A stretch of DNA of 55,546 bases from Eikenella sp. (lineage in GTDB: Bacteria; Pseudomonadota; Gammaproteobacteria; Burkholderiales; Neisseriaceae), in contig JAUMZB010000008.1 of assembly GCA_030528345.1 (NCBI GenBank), forward strand, positions 1 to 55,546, written 5' to 3'. The notes under the pieces were generated by a model, which was given only the letters and a program-made list of their open reading frames with translations, was not told the DNA's origin and ran no database searches. Numbering within the stretch: position 1 is the stretch's first letter; each line of letters opens with the position of its first letter. A program made the position numbers and the translations under genes. Below are positions 41,801 to 49,886 of the stretch, in pieces.

Positions 41801-43836
41801 GCGAACACCTCCACGTCGTAGCTGTCGGCACCGTCCAGTTTGTCCCATGCCACAGACGCATTGCGGCCGTAGGCCCATGCTGATGTCAGGCGCAGATTGG
41901 CTACCTGCCCCAGCGGCGCCCCGACAATGGTGTAGCTGTAAGCCGGCACTTCGGCCAACTCCTGCAGGGCTGAGCCGAACACGTTGTAGGAAACCAGCTT
42001 GACCCAAACCGTTTTGCCCAGCCACGCCTTGTCGAAGGTGTAGCGGAACAGCGCATCGTCCAGACGCACGAAGGGCGTGCCGGCTTCATGGCGGGCGATA
42101 TTACTTCCCCATGCGCCGCGCACCAGTTTACCCAAGGTATAGCGGCCGACGCCGGTCAGTTCGGCGGTTTCGTAGGCCAAAAATTCGCCGTCCGCATAGC
42201 AGGCAGTCAGCATATCGCGGGCTTCGGCCTCGGTGGCCGCCTGCAATTGGCCGGCGCCAACGGCTACCTGAAGCGTGTTCACGTTGTCGTAAACCGCCCC
42301 TTCCGGCAAGGCGGCCTGAAGGCTGCCGTAGCGGGCTTTGTGGTCGAGATTGCCCACGCGCACATAACTGTCGCCGTCGGTCGATACCCACACTTCCGCG
42401 CCGCCCCAGTTCTCGCCGCCGGCGGTGGCCAGCCAAATTTGCGGCTCATTGCCGGTCAATTGCAGCGGCGCTTCAAACATTACCGGCGCATGGGCATTGC
42501 CCGGCGCCACGTTGTAATTGGCCGAATAGCCCAATGCCGGCTGTGTTGGGTAGCTGGTAGCCGAAGCAATGCCGAACGGGAAATCTTCTGCGCGCACGGT
42601 CAGCGTGCCGTCGGCATCTTCTTCGATTTCGATGATGCGCACCGGCGTTTTTTCCAAGCCCAGCCCGGTATCGGTGAGCGTAACCAAATCCATCGGCTCC
42701 AGCAGGCAGTATTTCCAACCCAAACGGAACTCGTATTCGTTGCGCACATACAGCGCCCGTTGCAGGGTCAGTTGGGCTACCTGTTGCGCTACCGCCTTGT
42801 CGCAAATGGCGTGCATCTGTACCGCTTCTTTCGGCCGCAGGCCGTATTGCTCGATATTGGCCTGGTCTTCCGCCGGCATTACGGCGATGTTGTAGTCGTT
42901 GGCGCGGTCGAGATATTCGATTTCCACCCGGTTGTAAGCGTCGGCGCCGGTTTTGCGCGCCTTGCGCACCGGGTCTTCTGCATCGCCCACCAAAAAATCG
43001 TCATCGTCCAAATCATAAAGCGGCGTCAGGTTCGGCACATACACCGCGCCGTTGCCGGCCAGCTGGGCGTCGCCGTAAGGCACGATATTCAGGCGGCCTT
43101 GCGAAAACACGGCGGCAGAGTTGGTCTGCTCCAGCAGATCGGTGATGTTTTGGTGCGCCTCGGTCTGCTCTTTGTAGGCGGGGCTGAGGAAGATGCCGGC
43201 GGCGCGGCAATAGGTGCTGTACACCTCCGTATTGCCCATGTTTTCCGCCGGGAAGCCGCAGCCGTAGTTTTGGTTGGTCAGCAGATCCACCAGAATATCG
43301 GCCGGGTTGGCATCTACAATGGTGTCGGAGTAGCCCAGCTTGCCGTCCACCTCGAAATTGTGGTTGTAGATTTGGGCGGATTTCGTCAGCTCGTAATTGG
43401 GACTGTAAACGTAGGCGGTGTCGGAATAGCTGATGGCTTGCGCCTGGTGCTTTTCCTGCTGCAAATGCGACCAAACCGGCTGATTGCGGCTGCCGGAGGC
43501 CAGATTCAGGCGCAAGGGGGCCAAGCCGGCAAACTTTTCCTTGTCGCGCCACACGTTCACGATGCCTTTGATTTCGCCTTCGCACAGCGCCATCATCACG
43601 GCTGCTTCGTAGGTGTATTGGATGTCCACCTGTCTGACACCGCCGCCGCCCTTACCGCCCTGGCGGGTTATGGTTTTGTGTTCGATGGCCGCGAAATCGC
43701 CGTACCACACCAAATTGCCCGGCACGCGGGTGCGTCCGTACACCACCGGCAGCGTAACGCCTTGGCTGGACTGCTGCACCTGCAAAGACAAAATCCGCTG
43801 TTCGCTGGTGGAAATGGTGGATGTTTTGCCGCCCAT
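38809..43836 (-). CDS. Phage tail tip (host specificity, gpJ-like) protein
   Basis: 1675-residue protein with the hub/tip signature near the N-terminus (QSSQGVTLPVVYGRTRVPGNLVWYGDF). Central fibronectin-like segments and long coiled coils (about 950-1050) follow, with DUF1983-like repeats toward the C-terminus and a beta-rich receptor-binding end. It binds the host surface and contacts the tape measure. ATG 43836 follows GAGG at a proper distance; the ATG at 43866 lacks one. Two Kingella-type uptake sequences lie within or beside it (about 41276 and 43869). Confidence 0.93.
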   Translation of the reverse strand: MGGKTSTISTSEQRILSLQVQQSSQGVTLPVVYGRTRVPGNLVWYGDFAAIEHKTITRQGGKGGGGVRQVDIQYTYEAAVMMALCEGEIKGIVNVWRDKEKFAGLAPLRLNLASGSRNQPVWSHLQQEKHQAQAISYSDTAYVYSPNYELTKSAQIYNHNFEVDGKLGYSDTIVDANPADILVDLLTNQNYGCGFPAENMGNTEVYSTYCRAAGIFLSPAYKEQTEAHQNITDLLEQTNSAAVFSQGRLNIVPYGDAQLAGNGAVYVPNLTPLYDLDDDDFLVGDAEDPVRKARKTGADAYNRVEIEYLDRANDYNIAVMPAEDQANIEQYGLRPKEAVQMHAICDKAVAQQVAQLTLQRALYVRNEYEFRLGWKYCLLEPMDLVTLTDTGLGLEKTPVRIIEIEEDADGTLTVRAEDFPFGIASATSYPTQPALGYSANYNVAPGNAHAPVMFEAPLQLTGNEPQIWLATAGGENWGGAEVWVSTDGDSYVRVGNLDHKARYGSLQAALPEGAVYDNVNTLQVAVGAGQLQAATEAEARDMLTACYADGEFLAYETAELTGVGRYTLGKLVRGAWGSNIARHEAGTPFVRLDDALFRYTFDKAWLGKTVWVKLVSYNVFGSALQELAEVPAYSYTIVGAPLGQVANLRLTSAWAYGRNASVAWDKLDGADSYDVEVFAANNQARLRLIEGVVGNRYTYTLADMKADGGQVRDVVFRVRGRAVTGKTGAWAQVVAQNPQLQALQGIELDSGLKQVVFKCAAPTEEDFAGVVLWLDDTPACPAIEANLIYDGQDTFVVLTKCKGEPLEGGKTYYLRAAGYDSFDKQNLNISSSHAFTVYEVNAIAKELGESNLQAALNGRLDLIDGNGAGSMNQRLLQSEQKAANELLLEAQRIGAKVSAVENVNAQQAQQIATVTASQGDLAAALQTEKQARISGDQAEATARQALAAQHGQTAALVTALQQTVANNQQSSATQIEQMRAALNDPDNLCRNPSMRENTAGWLRMQREQADGQWVGLARQRDQFSDFWVTVNPGDVIYCAMWVKNKGDDYSIGIGIHTQAQTGGDSWIIPRRADKTVAGWQKVENFITVPANAVWMRLIVQVPKAHTVTSPGWHVRDIEWRKVNALSPVTADIGTLRQTLADQQQAVAQQATTLRAEITAAKAEMKTVEDGVLDLRQLDADTYYPCVSYPMLPAVVARLRIYANFSDTQNTVWGTHRTKSFVLMLDWEANGITWGVNYLRRVVHAFEHKFAGQSPVLGIHQMDRSSREVVWLRGGALYRYQTERGRGFTLHATGYTEHGQTVSPRTYDANALPQTNEAKLSAGITETRQAIATVDGKVQSMYTMQVDANGHIAAFGLSSEVQNGTATGKAIFNVDAFGIGSTGKTTRYPFTVDTNSDTVGINGALVVNGKAIIDKLNAGDIDGNKIAAHSITANHLQARAVTADKIAAKSITGDKIAANQEIVAPLVTGGILSGAVIQGGSANFGNGQCTITSAGYLTAQNANITGHITANSGVFRGRIEANEGFFNGTVRADKILGNIITVRNLKGETQEKILLADTGYHSTFTSIILSLQAWIDPQQDMHSFRRYFLPLNFLVDGKQHKQIILPMTFGPPWRDRLKSAYVDFANYDYTFTGQRLELQIGQAYDDRGNHHVQWWYANPPVFKNGSVCITLPSQST

Positions 43837-43891
43837 AAAAACCTCAATAAAAAAGGCCGCCCTCAATCAGGCAGCCTGAAATCACTCAATA

Positions 43892-44305
43892 TCAAAGCAA
43901 ACTGAAAAACCGTACCGGCCGCCCCTGCAACTCCGCCTGATTCCGGTCGTCCAACACCACCCCGCGCCCGATATAGGCGTGAATGATGGCCGTGCCGTTC
44001 AAACAGATGCCCCCGTGCGAGAAGGTGCGGCCGAAGCGCCAGACGGCCAGATCGCCTTTTTGCGGCTCGGCTACCTCGTGCGCGTATTGATTCACCCAGC
44101 ACAAATAACGCTCCGTGTCCCGGTGCAGATGCCAGTCTTGCGGATAAGGGCGCGGGTCGATAGCAGGAATCAGGCCGCAGGCGTGATACACCGCCACCAA
44201 AATCATGGCGCAGTCCACGCCGGCGCCCTTAACCATCGCCTGATGATGGTAGGGTGTACCCAGCCAGCTTGCCGCTTCGGCGGCGATGCGTTCGCGCATA
44301 TCCAT
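43892..44305 (-). CDS. NlpC/P60 tail assembly peptidase
   Basis: 137-residue cysteine peptidase domain. Catalytic Cys31 lies in GVDCAMIL and the histidine in FSHGGICL. In siphophages this protein sits between gpL- and gpJ-type proteins and acts in tail tip assembly or local peptidoglycan cleavage. It starts one base after the DUF2163 stop (TGATATG), so translation is coupled. Confidence 0.9.
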   Translation of the reverse strand: MDMRERIAAEAASWLGTPYHHQAMVKGAGVDCAMILVAVYHACGLIPAIDPRPYPQDWHLHRDTERYLCWVNQYAHEVAEPQKGDLAVWRFGRTFSHGGICLNGTAIIHAYIGRGVVLDDRNQAELQGRPVRFFSLL

Positions 44306-44306
44306 A

Positions 44307-45158
44307 TCACACCACCGTATCCGCCGACGGGATATAAGGGAAACCCCGGAAGTGCATCACGTTGTCGAACTTGGTCTGACACGTTGCCTGCCGTTTGTCG
44401 CAGCCGGGGTAGATTTTGAAGGTGTCGCCGATTTTGGGCGGATGCGGCAGGCGCAGGGCGAAGCTCAGGCTACCTGAAACATGGCTTTTGACCGTGCGCG
44501 ACAGGCCGGCATTTTTGCCGCCGGTGAACTTAATCACGCCCTGGTCGAACCAGCCGTCCGCCTGCGTCAGATTGCATTGCAGCTGCGTACCGTTGGCGCT
44601 GTTTGCCACCACGCGGCCGTTTACCGTGAACCGCGCCCGATCCACGCCGCAGCCGCCGTCATACAGCTGGCGCATACAGCCGGCCTGATAGATATTGCGC
44701 GGACTGCTCACATTCAGCAGTTCGATGTCGGACTTGACCGACACTTCCACCGTAGAGCGGCTGCCGGAAACATCCGACACCCGGCCTGCGAACAGAATCA
44801 CCGTGCCGACCGGCTGCCAATCGCGGCAGAATACCCGCTCAATCTTGACCCGCGCCCCGTCCAAAGCGCCGCCCAAAGCCGCCTCCGGCCACGGCAGCCC
44901 TTCGAGCTTGCGGCCTTCTTTGGCCGCAATCCGTAATTCGTTGCTGTCCACTTCTAAACCACGCGAAATACGTGTGGCGCCGCGCCGGATAATCAGGCTG
45001 TGTGCGTCAAATGTCTGGCCGTCCCAGCGCACGGGCATATCGGCAGAGGTATGCCGCAGCACCAAGCCGGAGGCCAGCGTGAAGGTGAACAAATCCGCCA
45101 TCTCAAACTCATCGCTGCCGTGCAGCAAATCAATCAATTCTTGGCTTGCCTGTCTCAT
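44307..45158 (-). CDS. DUF2163/BR0599 family tail tip protein, gpL-like
   Basis: 283-residue protein. The N-terminal DUF2163 domain (DLFTFTLASGLVLRHTSAD) is followed by a BR0599-type C-terminal domain. Four cysteines near the end, in GCMRQLYDGGCGV and GCDKRQATCQTKF, resemble the iron-sulfur ligands of lambda gpL. It forms part of the distal tail hub. It is the last gene before the opposite-strand toxin-antitoxin pair. Confidence 0.88.
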   Translation of the reverse strand: MRQASQELIDLLHGSDEFEMADLFTFTLASGLVLRHTSADMPVRWDGQTFDAHSLIIRRGATRISRGLEVDSNELRIAAKEGRKLEGLPWPEAALGGALDGARVKIERVFCRDWQPVGTVILFAGRVSDVSGSRSTVEVSVKSDIELLNVSSPRNIYQAGCMRQLYDGGCGVDRARFTVNGRVVANSANGTQLQCNLTQADGWFDQGVIKFTGGKNAGLSRTVKSHVSGSLSFALRLPHPPKIGDTFKIYPGCDKRQATCQTKFDNVMHFRGFPYIPSADTVV

Positions 45159-45226
45159 ACCCCACCTTTAATCTTATTTAATACTTTTAATTTTGCTTAA
45201 AACTTATAAATTACTTATAATAAGCC

Positions 45227-45476
45227 ATGAACGAGATTATCTACCAACCCAAGGCATTGAAGCAGTTGCGCAAAATCCCCACGCAGCGCCTGATTCGCGA
45301 AAAAAATCGCCCTGCTTGCGAATATGCCCGATTGCGTTAATGTCAAAGCATTGAGCAACCATCTCTATCAATACCGGCTGCGGGTGGGTGATTACCGAGT
45401 ATTTTTCAATTTCGACGGTGTCGTCAGCATCGTCAGCATCGAAGAGGTCAAAAAACGAGATGAACGCACGTACTGA
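45227..45476 (+). pseudogene. RelE-family toxin gene, frameshifted in an A7 tract
   Basis: ATG 45227 opens MNEIIYQPKALKQLRKIP, a RelE/ParE start. The frame is lost at A7 (45300-45306) and stops at about 45338. With A6 it would continue REKIALLANMPDCVNV, ALSNHLYQYRLRVGDYRVFF, FDGVVSIVSIEEVKKRDERTY and end at 45476, an 82-residue toxin of normal length. It would cleave ribosome-bound mRNA. As written it is inactive, while the antitoxin stays intact. It overlaps the antitoxin start by 17 bases. Opposite in strand to the tail genes around it. Confidence 0.8.
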
Positions 45477-45795
45477 TTACCAAGTCATCAAAGACAAAAA
45501 CGGGCAACCTGCTTTCGTGGTGCTGCCCTATGCCGATTTCCAGCGCATGATGCACCCCATCGACACCCAAAGCGGCGTTCCCGCCGCCGTGGTGGATTTG
45601 GCCTTCAACAACGAATGGTCTGCCCTGCGTGCCTGGCGCGAACATTTGGGGCTGACCCAAACCGAAGTAGCCGCCAAAATGGGCATTTCCCAAGCCGCCT
45701 ATTCCCAACACGAAAACAGCAGCAGCTTGCGCCCCAGCACCCGCGCCAAAATCGCGGCTGCCTTGGGTATTCACGCCGAACAGTTGGATTTTTAA
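45460..45795 (+). CDS. XRE-type antitoxin of the RelE pair
   Basis: 111-residue protein. The N-terminal part (DYQVIKDKNGQPAFVVLPYADFQRM) resembles a Phd-like toxin-binding segment. A C-terminal helix-turn-helix (WREHLGLTQTEVAAKMGISQ, then AAYSQHENSSSLRPSTRAKIA) should autoregulate the operon. The order toxin then antitoxin is as in higBA-type systems. It ends 10 bases from the convergent DUF2460 gene. Confidence 0.85.
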   Translation: MNARTDYQVIKDKNGQPAFVVLPYADFQRMMHPIDTQSGVPAAVVDLAFNNEWSALRAWREHLGLTQTEVAAKMGISQAAYSQHENSSSLRPSTRAKIAAALGIHAEQLDF

Positions 45796-45804
45796 GGCGC
45801 CGTC

Positions 45805-46404
45805 TCACAGCTTCACACTCTGAAATTCAATCCGTCGTGCCGCCCACAGGTGGCCGATAAAGTTTTCAAAATCCGCGGCGTCTTGCAGAAAGCGCACGCG
45901 GAAATAAAATCCGCCGCTCCAAGTGATGTTGTGGTCGGCGGTCAGCGGGGTTTGAAACACCACTTGGCCGGTGTCGGTCAGCGCGTAATCCGTGCCTTTT
46001 CGCATCAGCCGCCCGTTTACCTTGATTTCCGGATTGCCTTTCAAAGCCAACACCGGCTCCACAAAACCGCCGAAAGCGCGCACCAGCTGATATTTGTTTT
46101 GCCCCTGCACCACGCGGCCGATCAGCTGGTCGGTCACTTGGTTATCGGTCGGGTCTTCATAGAGAAAGCTCTCGAAGCTCCCGCGCCGGGCGTTGAAGAA
46201 ACCGGCCAGCTGCTCCAGTTCATTGACCGACGTCCGCGTGCGCAATACCTCAAACGACAGCGAGAATTTCCACAGCGGGTAGCTGTAATACGCTGCCCGC
46301 AGCTCCCGTCCGCTGGCCGATTTCTGGATTTTGGTGCTCCATACCGGTGTTTTCTTGACGCCCCATTTCAGGCCGGGCAGTTTGGGGAAAACAGCATTGC
46401 CCAT
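45805..46404 (-). CDS. DUF2460 tail protein
   Basis: 199-residue protein of the DUF2460 family (PKLPGLKWGVKKTPVWSTKI, SFESFLYEDPTDNQVTDQ), found in the distal tail region of siphophages and gene transfer agents. ATG 46404 is chosen over 46410 because GAGGG then has six bases of spacing. Confidence 0.9.
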   Translation of the reverse strand: MGNAVFPKLPGLKWGVKKTPVWSTKIQKSASGRELRAAYYSYPLWKFSLSFEVLRTRTSVNELEQLAGFFNARRGSFESFLYEDPTDNQVTDQLIGRVVQGQNKYQLVRAFGGFVEPVLALKGNPEIKVNGRLMRKGTDYALTDTGQVVFQTPLTADHNITWSGGFYFRVRFLQDAADFENFIGHLWAARRIEFQSVKL

Positions 46405-46437
46405 TTGCATCCCTCAAATCAAAATCAGGCCGCCTGT

Positions 46438-46713
46438 TCAGGTAGCCTGAATAATGCCTTTCTCTTTCAACAAGGCTTCAAATTCCTGCGCCGACAGCGT
46501 TTCTCCGCCGCCGAACATCTGCACCGCCTCGGCTTCTTCCGCCGCCAGCGTTGCCGGGTCAGGCGCGCGGTAGCCGATATAAGACGCCACCAAGATATGC
46601 ACCGGCGGATGCCGGCGCCAATATTCGCTCAGGTGCTGTATGCGCGGCAGGTCGATATTTTCGGCCACATAGTCCCACGTCCACCCCGTAGAGGTGCAGA
46701 CGTGGGCCATCAT
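46438..46713 (-). CDS. Tail assembly chaperone, second frame (gpT-like)
   Basis: 91-residue protein (WDYVAENIDLPRIQHLSEYW, ALLKEKGI) following the first chaperone. The frame is open upstream of the ATG and overlaps the end of the previous gene, so it could also be made by -1 frameshifting as in lambda G-GT. It should bind the tape measure during tail assembly. Confidence 0.7.
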   Translation of the reverse strand: MMAHVCTSTGWTWDYVAENIDLPRIQHLSEYWRRHPPVHILVASYIGYRAPDPATLAAEEAEAVQMFGGGETLSAQEFEALLKEKGIIQAT

Positions 46714-46724
46714 GCCGCCGAAAT

Positions 46725-47054
46725 CTAACCCGCCGCCACCCCTTCCCCCGCGCGTTCGGCTTCCTGCGCTTTGCGTTTCAGGCCGGAAACATCCATCACT
46801 GCCTCAAACACTTCCATCATATTGCCGATGTCGATTAAATCGGCCACCTGTTCGCGGGTCATATCGGGATAATTGCGGCGCAGCGCGGCGTGGGCGCAGT
46901 CGATCACGGTCGATACCTGCTGAATATCCTGCGCGTTGCCGTCGAAACAACCGATGCGCTCCTGCAACTGCTCCAGCGCCCCCAGCGCAATCGGGGGGAT
47001 AACGTACTCTTGGCCGTTTAAGGTAACGGCCACACCGGCGACTTTTACGGTCAT
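46725..47054 (-). CDS. Tail assembly chaperone, first frame (gpG-like)
   Basis: 109-residue protein (VAGVAVTLNGQEYVIPPIALGALEQL, DLIDIGNMMEVFEAVM). Its size, position between tail tube and tip genes, and adjacent downstream frame match tail chaperone pairs. It ends in GVAAG and TAG. Confidence 0.75.
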   Translation of the reverse strand: MTVKVAGVAVTLNGQEYVIPPIALGALEQLQERIGCFDGNAQDIQQVSTVIDCAHAALRRNYPDMTREQVADLIDIGNMMEVFEAVMDVSGLKRKAQEAERAGEGVAAG

Positions 47055-47106
47055 ATGCTTTGCTCCAGTTTCAACACGCAGCCGCTATGGGCGGCTGACA
47101 TCAAAA

Positions 47107-47132
47107 GAAAAAAGCAGCCCGAATCAGGCTGC
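47107..47132 (-). terminator. Terminator-like hairpin upstream of the chaperone genes
   Basis: GCAGCC/GGCTGC stem (47114-47119, 47127-47132), followed on the minus strand by T6. Contains an 11-of-12 Simonsiella-type uptake sequence. Confidence 0.6.
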
Positions 47133-47150
47133 CTGAGAATCAAATAAAGT

Positions 47151-47387
47151 TTATGTATCCGAACTGTCCCGCCTCTTCCACCAAATATAAAGGAAGCAGG
47201 CGGCAAAAAACAAAGGCATTCCAATGCGGACATAATCATGCAGAGGATGATGCACATTAAAATGGGCAGTCATTGGCGACATCGTGGACACTTCCTCCAA
47301 AGGTCGGGTATCCGGGAAAAAGTTAATCCATACCGTCCAAATTATGGCAATTACCCAACCGTAATGAGTCTTTATTTTCTGCCACAT
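47151..47387 (-). CDS. Small two-helix membrane protein of unknown function
   Basis: 78-residue protein with two hydrophobic helices (WVIAIIWTVWINFF and IGMPLFFAACFLYIWW) and a charged tail. AAGGAG lies six bases before the ATG. Inserted with the next gene between tail tube and chaperone genes, so possibly cargo. Confidence 0.65.
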   Translation of the reverse strand: MWQKIKTHYGWVIAIIWTVWINFFPDTRPLEEVSTMSPMTAHFNVHHPLHDYVRIGMPLFFAACFLYIWWKRRDSSDT

Positions 47388-47404
47388 AACCACTCCTTAA
47401 GCGC

Positions 47405-47869
47405 TTACCATCCTGATAATTCAATGGTGATTTTAGACCGCCAATTCAAACGGGCGGTATCGATACAGATTTTCAGCTTGCGGTTCGGATCGGTATATTT
47501 CACCCAGCTTTCGTAAAAAGCAGACAATACTTTATAAGCATTATGAACGCCTACTGCCGAATTGATGCCTCTGCGTTTAATATATCTGACGGTTTCGTCA
47601 ACACCTTTGTTTTTCAGATAATCGGCAAACGATTGATTGCCGAAAATCAGCTTCAACTCTTCAGGCATCAAAGCCATCACGCTATTGGCAACACCGTCTG
47701 CCAATACGGCAAAAGGCATCAGCCGTTGATGGCATTTGCAGATTTCACCGAACATTTCATCAACCATCTGCGCGACTTCCGGGGTAATTTGGTTCGGGCT
47801 GGCTTGCAGAGTACCACCGAATAAGACGTGAATCATTTTAGCATAAGCTTGTTTTTGTGCTTGTTCCAT
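47405..47869 (-). CDS. Hypothetical phage protein
   Basis: 154-residue soluble, mostly helical protein starting MEQAQKQAYAKMIHVLFGG. No known motif. The start has GGAG spaced from ATG 47869. Less GC-rich than its structural neighbours, and terminator-like hairpins flank it, consistent with a later insertion together with the 78-residue membrane protein. Confidence 0.65.
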   Translation of the reverse strand: MEQAQKQAYAKMIHVLFGGTLQASPNQITPEVAQMVDEMFGEICKCHQRLMPFAVLADGVANSVMALMPEELKLIFGNQSFADYLKNKGVDETVRYIKRRGINSAVGVHNAYKVLSAFYESWVKYTDPNRKLKICIDTARLNWRSKITIELSGW

Positions 47870-47942
47870 GTTTTTTCTCCATAAAAAAATCTGCCACATG
47901 TGACAGTAAAAAAATGCCGCACAGATGCGGCAAATAAAAATG

Positions 47943-47970
47943 CTACCTGAAAGCCGTTCAGGTAGCCTGC
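47943..47970 (-). terminator. DUS-pair terminator after the tail tube gene
   Basis: GCTACCTGAA and TTCAGGTAGC face each other with a short loop, followed by TTTTTA on the minus strand. A second hairpin TGCCGCA/TGCGGCA follows at about 47912-47930. Confidence 0.75.
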
Positions 47971-47979
47971 CAACCTACT

Positions 47980-48753
47980 TTATTCCTGCACCCACAACGT
48001 GCCGACTTTGAAGCCGGCCTCGTCGGTGGAGGCGGTGAAGTCCAATTCCGGCACCGAGAAATCGTCATTTTTCGTGCCGAACAGGCCCAGCTTGCCGCTG
48101 GTTACGCTTTCCAGTTCCAACAGCGCCTTTTTGCCCTTGAACTGGGTCAGATAGGACAGCTTGAACGTCGGCGTGTTGCCCATCGCCATATTGGTCAGGT
48201 CGATTTTTTTCGAGCCGGGCAAGGTGTAGGTGTAGGCATAGCTCGGATACACCGTTTTGCCTTTGTCGGCCTCGTTGAAGGTGTAGAGGCCGGTGTCGCT
48301 TACCGAATACTGGCCGGCCTGCGGGCTGCCCGAAACCTTGATGTAGGTGGTGCCGTCCGAGCCGAGTACGCCCAAATCCTCGGCAAACGTGCCGGAGGAA
48401 GGCGGTGTCGCCTGAATGGTGTGGGCGGCGGCATTCGGAATCTGCTTGCCGTCGGTGTCGGCGTGAATGGCCTTCATGGTGCCGCTGGCAAACTTGTCAC
48501 CGAAAAAGAGAGTATTGAGCGCCAGGCCGTTGATTAGCGCCCCCTTCATCTTGCCGGACACCTTCACCTTGCCTTGGGCCACCGCCAGCGCAAAACGGTT
48601 TTGGCCGTGGTACTCTTTCAATTCCGCCGACACGTCCACCGACATTTCCTGCAAGCCCATGATGCGGATAGGCGTGGCATTCTTTGCCGGTACGCCGTGG
48701 GCGTCGGTAATCAATTGGGCGAATACTTCGCCCGCACCAAAGGTTAGTTGCAT
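47980..48753 (-). CDS. Major tail tube protein
   Basis: 257-residue protein starting MQLTFGAGEVFAQLITDAHG. It is beta-rich, with a pattern of Gly and Asp turns and a segment VKVSGKMKGALINGLALNTLFFG typical of phage major tail proteins. Position after the tail terminator supports this. AGGAAA precedes the ATG at 48753. Confidence 0.82.
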   Translation of the reverse strand: MQLTFGAGEVFAQLITDAHGVPAKNATPIRIMGLQEMSVDVSAELKEYHGQNRFALAVAQGKVKVSGKMKGALINGLALNTLFFGDKFASGTMKAIHADTDGKQIPNAAAHTIQATPPSSGTFAEDLGVLGSDGTTYIKVSGSPQAGQYSVSDTGLYTFNEADKGKTVYPSYAYTYTLPGSKKIDLTNMAMGNTPTFKLSYLTQFKGKKALLELESVTSGKLGLFGTKNDDFSVPELDFTASTDEAGFKVGTLWVQE

Positions 48754-48784
48754 GACATTTCCTTTCTCAAAAATAAAGCCGCCA

Positions 48785-49213
48785 TCAGGCGGCATCCGTA
48801 ACCAACATCACAATCGGCACCACGGCAAAAGCCTGTTCGCCGAATAAACCCTCGTCCATCTCGATCTGCCCCTCAATGCGGCAACGCTCCACCCCAGGTA
48901 CCGGCAGGGTGGTTTGGCCGGTAATCGGGTGCGGCGTATTCATGGCCTGCGTCAGCGCATCTAAGCGGCGGTTTAATTCCACGCTCGGCGTGTTGTCGTG
49001 AACGTACACATACACATTCGCCCGCATCAGGTAGCGGCTGCCGGTGGCAGTGTGCGGTTGCACGGTTTCCTCTACCGGTGCCAGAAACAAGGCGGGCTGT
49101 TCGTGCGGCGCCACATCGTCCCAATGCCGCAGATGGCGGGAATAGGTTTTGAAGCCGCCGGCCGTTTGCAGTTTGGCAAACAGGGCGGTGTAAATCGCTT
49201 CCCGGTCTATCAT
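48785..49213 (-). CDS. Tail terminator / minor tail protein
   Basis: 142-residue protein (MIDREAIYTALFAKLQTAGGFKTYSR). Size and place between the gp10-like and tail tube genes match tail-terminator proteins that cap the tail at the head junction. Start overlaps the previous gene by 4 bases. Confidence 0.72.
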   Translation of the reverse strand: MIDREAIYTALFAKLQTAGGFKTYSRHLRHWDDVAPHEQPALFLAPVEETVQPHTATGSRYLMRANVYVYVHDNTPSVELNRRLDALTQAMNTPHPITGQTTLPVPGVERCRIEGQIEMDEGLFGEQAFAVVPIVMLVTDAA

Positions 49214-49698
49214 CGCAGGCTCCTTTTCACGGCGGCCGTCAATTCGGCTTCAATCAGCGGGGCCATATCGGCCAGTGCCGTGCGCATAAACGAGCGTTCC
49301 GGCAGATTGACCCGCCGCGTGTGTGCCGACACCCGCACCTGAACCGGTGTTTTCAGGCGTTTGCCCCAGGCGGTTTTCTGCGTGCGGATGTGCGCGGCCA
49401 CCGTCTGCGTGCCGGAATAGCCGTATTCGTGCAGCTTGCCGTAGGGGGCGCCCTTGCCGATGCCCACAATACCAACGGTCTGCCCGTCCGTTTTTTCCAC
49501 CCGGCGGATGATATTGGCACGCAGATTGCCGGTTCGGCGGTTCAGCACTTGGCCCAGCAGCTTGTGGGTGCGGATATGCTTTTGCAGCCGCAGCACGATA
49601 AAGGCCATGCTGCTGTCCAGTTCCCGCTCGATATTGCGGCCGTAAGCCAGCAAGGCTGCCCGGATATGGTCGTCGCCGATCAGTTCCAGCCGCATCAT
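49210..49698 (-). CDS. HK97 gp10-like head-tail protein
   Basis: 162-residue protein (DDHIRAALLAYGRNIERELD, LNRRTGNLRANIIRRVEK, GAPYGKLHEYG). The RTGNLR and YGKLHEYG motifs are typical of the HK97 gp10 family. It overlaps both neighbours by 4 bases. Confidence 0.85.
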   Translation of the reverse strand: MMRLELIGDDHIRAALLAYGRNIERELDSSMAFIVLRLQKHIRTHKLLGQVLNRRTGNLRANIIRRVEKTDGQTVGIVGIGKGAPYGKLHEYGYSGTQTVAAHIRTQKTAWGKRLKTPVQVRVSAHTRRVNLPERSFMRTALADMAPLIEAELTAAVKRSLR

Positions 49699-49883
49699 GG
49701 CGTTGCCGCCTCGGCCGCTTTGGCCGGCTTCGACTTGGCCGGTTTTGCTTCGTTGGCAAAGCCGTATTGGTACAGATACGGCGCCGCCTCATCCGGTACG
49801 GACACTTTGCCGTCCTGCACCGGATAGGTTTCACCGCCGAAAGAAACCACCTCAAATTCGGGCGGGGCAATCAATGTTTTCAT
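49695..49883 (-). CDS. Small phage structural-operon protein
   Basis: 62-residue protein (MKTLIAPPEFEVVSFGGETYP) ending in an Ala/Lys/Pro-rich tail. No known domain. Coupled to the gp10-like gene by a 4-base overlap. Confidence 0.7.
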   Translation of the reverse strand: MKTLIAPPEFEVVSFGGETYPVQDGKVSVPDEAAPYLYQYGFANEAKPAKSKPAKAAEAATP

Positions 49884-49886
49884 GGT

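Noticed and set aside
42088..43905. 605-codon plus-strand frame opposite the tip protein gene
   Set aside because: It mirrors the codon structure of the large tip gene, is rich in Val/Gly/His/Arg shadow composition and has no domain signature.
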